Of a stretch of 64,000 nucleotides of DNA, positions 57,419 through 64,000 are shown piece by piece; positions within the stretch are counted from its first letter, which is position 1; each line of letters begins with the position of its first letter. The notes under the pieces were generated by a model. It saw only the letters and a list, made by a program, of their open reading frames with translations. It searched no databases and had not been told where the DNA came from. The stretch covers positions 655,981,717 through 656,045,716 of the forward strand of contig NC_090446.1 in NCBI RefSeq assembly GCF_031143425.1, written 5' to 3'. The DNA is from Pleurodeles waltl (taxonomy: Eukaryota; Chordata; Amphibia; Caudata; Salamandridae). The position numbers were made by a program, and so were the translations under genes.

Positions 57419-57995
57419 AAAGTCCTAAAACCAATTTAGAAACTGAGTACATTTTAATAAATAAAATGACAACAACATGACAAAAATCCATTAAAGGAAA
57501 CTGGAGCTATGAATTCTAAAGTTTAAAAGTGCAAATAGTAGGAAAAAACGTGTGTGCAATCTTAAAGAAAGCAAACTTTCTACCAGCAGTAATGTGCAGC
57601 TAGCACTGCTGATTTATTTAACAAATAAACCAATAAATGGAAGGGAGTAAAAAGAGAGCTCACAGGCACAAAACCAAGGAGCATAACAGTGAGAACATTC
57701 ATGCACTTCCAGGGAATGCTAAATGCAGAATTAAAATAAATGTCCTATCAAGTCAGTAGGGAAAGGAATGAATTATTAAATGAGAACACAGTGATACCAA
57801 AACAGATTGTAGTAGGACAAACACGAGAACAAGGTAGAAATCCATTGACTTAAACACAGACACCCGAGTTGGGCAAGAAAGCCATTTAATCATAAGCAAG
57901 GTCTGGCCCAAATCCTGTTTTAGGTATATATTATTTATTAGAAACAAACAGGCTTTGCCAGCAGCCCATACCCAAAACGGACCAGTTTACTTTAA
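57419..57995. other. no recognised feature
   Basis: AT-rich unique-looking sequence between Harbinger H4 and the MITE cluster. No coding region is supported. Confidence 0.3.
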
Positions 57996-59446
57996 GGGGC
58001 ATAGTTATAAGTAAGTGGCGCATCAGCACTGATGCACCACTTTTATTGCACCTCCCTAATGGCACCAAGGGTACTCTGGGGCATATTTATACTCTGTTTG
58101 CGCCGGAATTGCGTCGTTTTTTTTTACACAAATCCGACGCAAAGTTAACTCCATATTTATACTTTGGCGTTAGACCCGTCTAGCGCCAAAGATCTTGGAG
58201 TTTGCGTCATTTTTTTGCGTGGACACCTACCTTGCGTTAATGATATGCAAGGTAGGCGTTCCCGTCTAAAAAATGACTCCAAGGCATGTGCGCCTTATTT
58301 AAACTCCCGTGCAAAAATGACGCAAGGGAGTGGGCGGGTCAAAAAAAATGACGTCCAGCCGCTTTTGCGTCATTTTTTAACACCTGCTCAGGGCAGGCGT
58401 TAAGGGACCTGTGGGCTCGGAAGGAGCCCAGAGGTGCCCTCCCATGCCCCCAGGGACACCCCTGCCACCCTTGCCCACCCCAGGAGGACGCCCAAGGATG
58501 GAGGGACCCATCCCAGAGAACTTAAGGTAAGTTCAGGTAAGTATTTTTTTTGTTTTTTTTTGTGGCATAGGGGGGCCTGATTTGTGCCCCCCTACATGCC
58601 ACTATGCCCAATGACCATGCCCAGGGGACATAAGTCCCCTGGGCATGGCCATTGGGCAAGGGGGCATGACTCCTGTCTGTGCTAAGACAGGAGTCATTTC
58701 AATGGGGGTTGGGAGTAAAAAAAAATGGCGCAAATCGGGTTGAGGCCAATATTTTGCCTCAGACCTGACTTGCCCCATTTTTTGACGCCCAAGCTCCATT
58801 TTCCCCTACTCCGGCGCTGCTTGGTGTGGGTCATTTTTTTTTACGCACACCAGTCAGCTGCGCCAGCTAACGTCATTCCATAAATAAGGCGCCCGCATGG
58901 CGCTTTGGAATGGCGTTAGCCGGCGTTAGAATTTTTGACGCACAACTGCGTTGGCGCAGTTGTGCGCCAAAAAGTATAAATGTGGCCCTCTGTGTTTACA
59001 TTACAGTGCACCATGTGGCACAAAATCACAATAGCGGCAACATTTTTGGCGCTATTGTAGTGTTTTGCTGCACTAGTGCCAAAAGTTTTAACGCTAGTCC
59101 AGCAAAGCACAGGGAGGCCCATAGGATATTATGGGTGCGTCATTTTAACACCTGCCCTGAGCAGGCATTAAAAAAGATGCCAAAAATAATACATTGAAAT
59201 CTAGTAAATTTTACTGTGCCATTTTTTGGGCATCCCTGTGTGGGACTCCACTACCCCCCCACTTGCGTACAGTATGCGTGGCGCAGACATAATGTGGCGC
59301 AAGGGGATACAAAGTGGCGCAATGCATGTATTGCACCACTTTGTAAATATGGCGCGGGAAAACTGCCTCCTTAGCGACACATTAACGTTAAAAAAACTGA
59401 CACTAGTGTGGCGCAATGAGGCGCAAGGGGCTTGTAAGTATGCTCT
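57996..59446 (+). mobile_element. MITE M2 copy, interrupted by M1
   Basis: The left end is GGGGCATAGTTATAAG and the right end is GGGGCTTGTAAGTATGCTCT. Both match the ends of the uninterrupted M2 copy at 62151-62632, and the internal blocks GCTATTGTAGTGTTTTGCTG and AAAGCACAGGGAGGCCCAT have partners there. M1 (58078-58987) is inserted about 80 bp from the left end. No coding capacity. Confidence 0.7.
58078..58987 (+). mobile_element. MITE-like element M1, complete
   Basis: About 910 bp, starting GGGGCATATTTATAC and ending GTATAAATGTGGCC. A short CTCT repeat lies at both flanks (58074-58077 and 58988-58991). It holds internal hairpins: around 58612-58650 (CCATGCCCAGGGGAC...GTCCCCTGGGCATGG), 58669-58695 (ACTCCTGTCT...AGACAGGAGT) and near the right end (GCACAACTGCG...CGCAGTTGTGC). 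No open frame of note, so it is non-autonomous. Confidence 0.7.
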
Positions 59447-61752
59447 ATGCGAAAGTGATTGGAACTTCAAACACATTTATGTGCCTCCACGATTACTGAC
59501 AAGCTGCACTATTTCTCTTGTCACAATTAAGGCTGCATGTTGGAGAGCTTCCTTTTGATTTTGTTTGAAGTAAATTAAGAACTTTCTATAGCATATCTTA
59601 AGCTGATTGTCTATTTGTTACTTTACGCAGAATGCTAAAATGCAACTAAACGTGATGCAGTAGGAGTGACCATCTGACAAGCAACAGCAGTTTATTGACA
59701 ATCGTGGGTGAAAAAAAGGTCCATAGCAGCATGTACTAGGCAAATATCTCGCCACCCGTTTTCTAAACAAAAACCTGCTTAAACAGCTTAGGCAAAAGGA
59801 AATAGGCCCCACCATTGGCCCTTCATTGTCGAAAATATGCAGAACAATAATAGGTCTCAATGCTGGAAACTCCAGGAAGATGTTTGCGGCATGAATAGTG
59901 GAAGCCCGTACAGGTTTTTTTTCACTAAGCATGATTTCATTCCTAATTAATACTTACTAATGTTGACCACACTTGCTGACAGGCGTGTGTAGGCGAAATG
60001 TAAAACGTGTGGTTGGCAGCAGCCTGCGTGTAGCCAAATCAATGTTACAAATTACATTTAATAACTGCTTTCGGGAAAGGCAGACGTATCGAAGAAACCG
60101 TGCCAAAATTCAGTAATTAAACGGTATATTGATTTAAATATTCAAAATTAAGAAACGATCAAAAGTTTAGTTATTCTAACAACTGTACAAGGAGTAAAAC
60201 CAGATACCTACTGGGGCCAACAGTAAAAGTGAAGGAAAAAACAATAGCGAAAATGAAGCATCAATGAGAATCACAATTCTAGTGTTAGTTTAGGATTGCC
60301 AGCCATAACGACAATGGTGTTGCACACCTTAGTTGCAATAATAATAATAAAGGTCAGTGCAAGGGGAAAGTAGCCTAGACTACCACTGAATATAAACAGC
60401 TTAATAAAATCTCTCTATACCATAAATGTAAAACAAACGAGATTTATTAATACTTTCAGGAGTTATCCCCATATGAATCTTATGCTAACATATAATTCTA
60501 ATAACAAATTGTCATACTATTTATAAGCAAAGGTAGGCGCTCCTAAAAGAACAATGAAAGTGCAGAAGTGCAAGTGAGTGACTGTGATATATACAAGTAG
60601 TGCAGAGTGTGGTTGTATAAAATTATCTTCCAGTGGCTCCTACAATCCAGGAGGCCCTGGAGTATCATTAAATTTATTTTATGTTTTTCACATCACTGAA
60701 GTGTCTGTGGTGTCACCATTGGAATGTGGTGACTGGTGCTAAGGTGAAAGAGAGTCAAGGCTCATAGAGTTTGGCGGATGGGGGACACTCTCAAAATGTG
60801 AGGGATATCCTGTCCACCATATTATAAGTGCCATAGGCTATAATGAACTTGTTATCGTGAGGACGGGGCATCTAGCACTTTTGGACAGAGGATGCCATTT
60901 GCCATACTCCAAATAAGGCCACTAGGACCCTTACTTAGAAATTTTAGCTGACAAAAAAGGAGTGAAGATCAGGAGCTGCTGTTTGATGCTGGGACATGTA
61001 GTCAGTGGGATAATATATACTTTGAGAGCTATCTGGAGCCTCTCTCAGGTTTAAACTGACAAAGGTCTCAGGTTCCTGGGAAGGCAGATAGGTTTCAGTG
61101 AACCAACCTCTCCCTTCCCTTCCTCAGTAAAATGGCTGTAGGGTGAAAGGTGAACCCTAGAGAAATAGTATTTCTGGTGAACTACCAGGTTTCCAACATT
61201 GGGGTACTTCTAATGTATGGAAGTTCCTATTTGCTCTTTTCATGATTGTGCAAGAGGAAAGTCAGGAGCGAATGATAAATGGTGATAGATGAGTGTGGCA
61301 CTGAACGATTCACCTTCTAATGTCATATGTATTTGCTGCCTGCAAACTCCTGGACAGGTCAAAGATAGTCAACATAGGGTAATAGCTGAGCCTTTCTGTT
61401 TACATATTCACCCTCTCCAATCACTGCATTCAAAGGGATCAAGATCTTTAAATGTGTAGTATAGTTTACTTAATTGTATCACCTGGACAAGGTGGACAGT
61501 TAATTTTATAGAAAACTGTATTGTTTATAAATATGCTGGTTTGTGGGTATTTGCACTAGTGCCCTGGGGTCCATCCTACTATGGCTCTGTAACGTGGGCC
61601 TAGTACAACCCTTTTCACAATTGATTAAGGGTAGGGAGAGTAAGAAGTCACAGGTTTCTCAGGAACCAAGTATAGGAGTCAAAAGCACAGGCAATCAAAG
61701 GCCACAATATTGCTGTGCCCATCCCAGAGCTTATCCTTTTTGTAAATATAAA
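59447..61752. other. no gene seen; faint M3-like relic
   Basis: AT-rich sequence without recognisable genes. At about 60768-60870 a decayed relative of M3 is visible (GTTTGGCGGATG, GTGAGGGATATCCTGTCCACC, ATAATGAACTTGTTATC). Confidence 0.4.
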
Positions 61753-61922
61753 GGGCCTGATTTAGAATTTGGCAGACCGGTTACTCCGTCAAAAATGTGA
61801 CGGATATCTCGTCTGCCATATTACGATTTCCACGGGATATAATGGCATTATAATATGGTGAACAGGCTATCCATCATGTTTGTGACAGAGTGACCCCCAC
61901 TACTAAACTCTAAATCAGGCCC
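61753..61922 (+). mobile_element. MITE M3, 170 bp
   Basis: The ends are GGGCCTGATTTAGAAT and CTCTAAATCAGGCCC, an inverted repeat of at least 13 bp. The inside is non-coding with TGACGGATATCTCGTCTGCC. The flanks AAA on both sides could be a target duplication. Confidence 0.75.
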
Positions 61923-62150
61923 AAAGTCTTTAATCACACATCAAAATTAAATACTACACAACTCTATGGAAATGTCAGCTAGGGCTGCAAATTAACTTGC
62001 ATTAAGCAGTGAATCAGTAGACCCCTTTCTACACTAGAGGTTTAGGCAGGATTAGGTGCTGGTGCAGAAGGCTCACATATCTTATAGGCCAAATGTGTAA
62101 CTCAGTTCAATGTATCTTTACCCAGTCATCAAAAGGTGTGCACTTGTTTA

Positions 62151-62632
62151 GGGGCATATTTACAAGAAAGTGGCCCATCAGTCTTGATGCCCCAATTTTC
62201 TTGAATCGCCTCTGCCCCACTTAACGACATCATGGTTGCACCATATTTACACACGGTCGTTAGGACAATAGCGTCAACATTGTTGATGCTATTGTGATGC
62301 TTTGCTGCACTAGCGTTAAAAATGTTTACGCTAGTGCATCAAAGCACAGGGATGCCCATTGATTAAAATGGGCATGTAATTTTAACGTCTGCTCTAAAAA
62401 TGGAGCAGTGAAATGTTGTAAATCTCACTGTGCCATTTTTTTGGACCTCCCTGGATGGGATACCCCATTGCATACATTATGCCTGATGGAGGCATATTGT
62501 GGCGCAAGGGGTTGCAAAGTAAATTTTGCAAAGTTTGTAAATATGGCACAGGGTAAAAGCCACCTTAGGGCTGCCTTAGCGTAAAAAAAAAAATTATGCT
62601 AAGGTGGCGCAAGGGGCTTGTAAATATGCCCC
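62151..62632 (+). mobile_element. MITE M2, complete
   Basis: It has perfect 16-bp terminal inverted repeats, GGGGCATATTTACAAG and CTTGTAAATATGCCCC, and is 482 bp long and non-coding. The internal near-palindrome AGCGTAAA...TTTACGCTAG is present (about 62312-62335). It is the reference copy for the split copy at 57996. Confidence 0.8.
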
Positions 62633-63681
62633 ACAGCATTGTGTCCCTGGTGCAGGCTAAGCCCCTAATTTAAGTTTCTTGATATTGTGATGTCTTCAGC
62701 TGTGTGGTGGATGTGGTCGAGCTCCTACCCTTCACAGCTATGACTCATATCCTCAGGGGGCCACACTATCAACCCCACTCTTGGGACAAAGTTCACAGGG
62801 CTGATCAGTGAGGCAAATCTGTATGGGAGTACTCAACTTCAGTGGCGGCAGATTTTCAGGCCATTTGCAGACAGATATTTTGGTTTGGCAGTTGCAGTCT
62901 CCAGGCAGAATCCACTGTAATGGTGGTGTTCTGGAACTTGAATCTAAAATGGATCCTAGTGGCCCTAGTACTTAGACTCATACAGCACACAGAGCTCTAC
63001 TACCATACATGTGCTACACACACACACAGCACATATATGCACTTGATGTGCACACAGTGTGGAAGAGCAAGGTTTCGGAGTTTCAAATAAGCCCTGATCT
63101 TTATGTGAAAGGAGCTGGAAGGCTCACCTCTTAAGATAGAGAAAATAGGTCTGTTGCAATATAAGTTTAAATAACATGGTGTGCTGCCATCATCATTTTA
63201 TGTGAAGCATCAAGGGCATGAACAGTAGTTAAATGCCCGCAGTGGGGGCAGGCTTAGTGAGCTCCTCAAGGTCACAGAACAGGTTCTGGACTGCGTTTTT
63301 GCTATAGTAAGGCCTAGTCTTCTGCACCAGAGCTAGAATAGTTTGATACAAAAGACAAAGTAAAAGTCAGGATACTGCTTTTACATGCAGTCATGCACTC
63401 GGTGCAGGAATATATGCCTGTACAACATATAAGGGACAGTCCCAAAACCCATGTTAGGTCTCTTAGAAGACGAAATGAGAATAACTGCTATCATAATTGG
63501 AAAGTAAAGGTGGTCACACTGAATATTGACCCCAAAATATTGATAGGACACAATATCGAGGAGAAAATATAAATAAAATAAACATGTGAATAAGTCTAGA
63601 TTTTCTCTACCTAACTCCACACATTTGCCTACATATTACATATATCTTCAAATTACATATACGTGGTGTTAGGAATAATAA
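62633..63681. other. no recognised feature
   Basis: No gene supported. A short CA run (about 63009-63025) and a purine-rich stretch are the only notable items. Confidence 0.3.
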
Positions 63682-64000
63682 GGGTCATTCTGACCTTGGC
63701 GGTCCATGACCGCCATGGCGGAGTGCGGCGGAAGCACCGCCAACAGGCTGGCGGTGCTCCCTTGGCGATTCTGACCGCGGCGGTAAAGCCGCGGTCGGAA
63801 AAGGGAAGCCAGCGGTTTCCCACCAGTTTCCCGCTGGCCCAGGGAACCCGCCATGGCGGCGCTGCTTGCAGCACTGCCATGGGGATTCCGACCGCCTTCC
63901 CGCCAGCCTGTTTCTGGCGTTGTCCACCGCCAGAACCTGGATGGCGGGAACGGGTGCTGTGGGGCCCCTGGGGGCCCCTGCACTGCCCATGCCGCTGGCA
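63682..64000 (+). mobile_element. left end of Harbinger-like element H5, cut by window end
   Basis: It begins GGGTCATTCTGACC after TAA and is full of GGCGGT, CCGCC and CCATGGCGG motifs, as in the subterminal zones of H1-H4. The sequence is GC-rich compared with the flank. Open frames here are shadows of these motifs. Whether it is a full element or a MITE cannot be seen. Confidence 0.6.

Noticed and set aside
63653..63990. Arg/Gly/Ala-rich minus-strand frames at the window end
   Set aside because: They read through GGCGG/CCGCC motifs of the Harbinger-like subterminal region and have no start context or domain.

Overview
This window looks like intergenic DNA from a very large vertebrate genome. 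I recognise no single-copy host gene. Almost everything I can identify is a transposable element or an old retrovirus. The mix is multi-kilobase PIF/Harbinger elements with HARBI1-type nucleases, a spumavirus-like endogenous retrovirus, a second endogenous retrovirus, L2/Rex1-type LINE 3' ends and several MITE families. This fits a salamander, most likely a newt, but that is an inference from repeat content and I could not test it.

Layout. 1-401 is a LINE 3' end. 1640-3815 is a partial Harbinger element in reverse orientation (H0). From about 4.4 to 47 kb there is one nested stack. The outermost layer is a minus-strand retrovirus (ERV-A). Its pieces lie at 4381-4525, 4691-4827, 13373-14580, 41155-44450 and 45351-47060. 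Harbinger H1 (4828-13372) sits in its pol gene, a LINE (44453-45350) sits in its leader, and an LTR-type element (LTR-B, 14581-16173 plus 41036-41154) sits in its protease gene. LTR-B is split by a second minus-strand retrovirus, the foamy-virus-like ERV-C (16174-41035), flanked by a 5-bp ATGGT repeat. The env gene of ERV-C is split twice by Harbinger elements H2 (18702-24159) and H3 (24454-33451), each flanked by TAT. Harbinger H4 (48378-57418) lies outside the stack and is the best preserved. 57996-59446 is a MITE inside a MITE, 61753-61922 and 62151-62632 are further MITEs, and 63682-64000 is the left end of another Harbinger-like element.

The Harbinger family is the most interesting system here. 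Canonical Harbinger elements have two genes; these elements have three. Gene A is a Myb/SANT-like protein on one strand. A HARBI1-type DDE nuclease lies in the middle on the opposite strand. Gene C is a second, different Myb/SANT-like protein with a very long Pro/Ser/Thr-rich and coiled-coil tail, read in the same direction as gene A. Downstream of gene C lie blocks of minisatellite-like tandem repeats. In H4 the nuclease (381 codons, all three catalytic residues present) and gene C (601 codons after removing two introns) are open, while gene A carries one stop and one frameshift. H1 and H2 carry a short intron directly before the second catalytic Asp of the nuclease; H3 and H4 do not.

Nearly all retroviral genes are broken by stops, frameshifts and insertions. 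They are described here as fossils.
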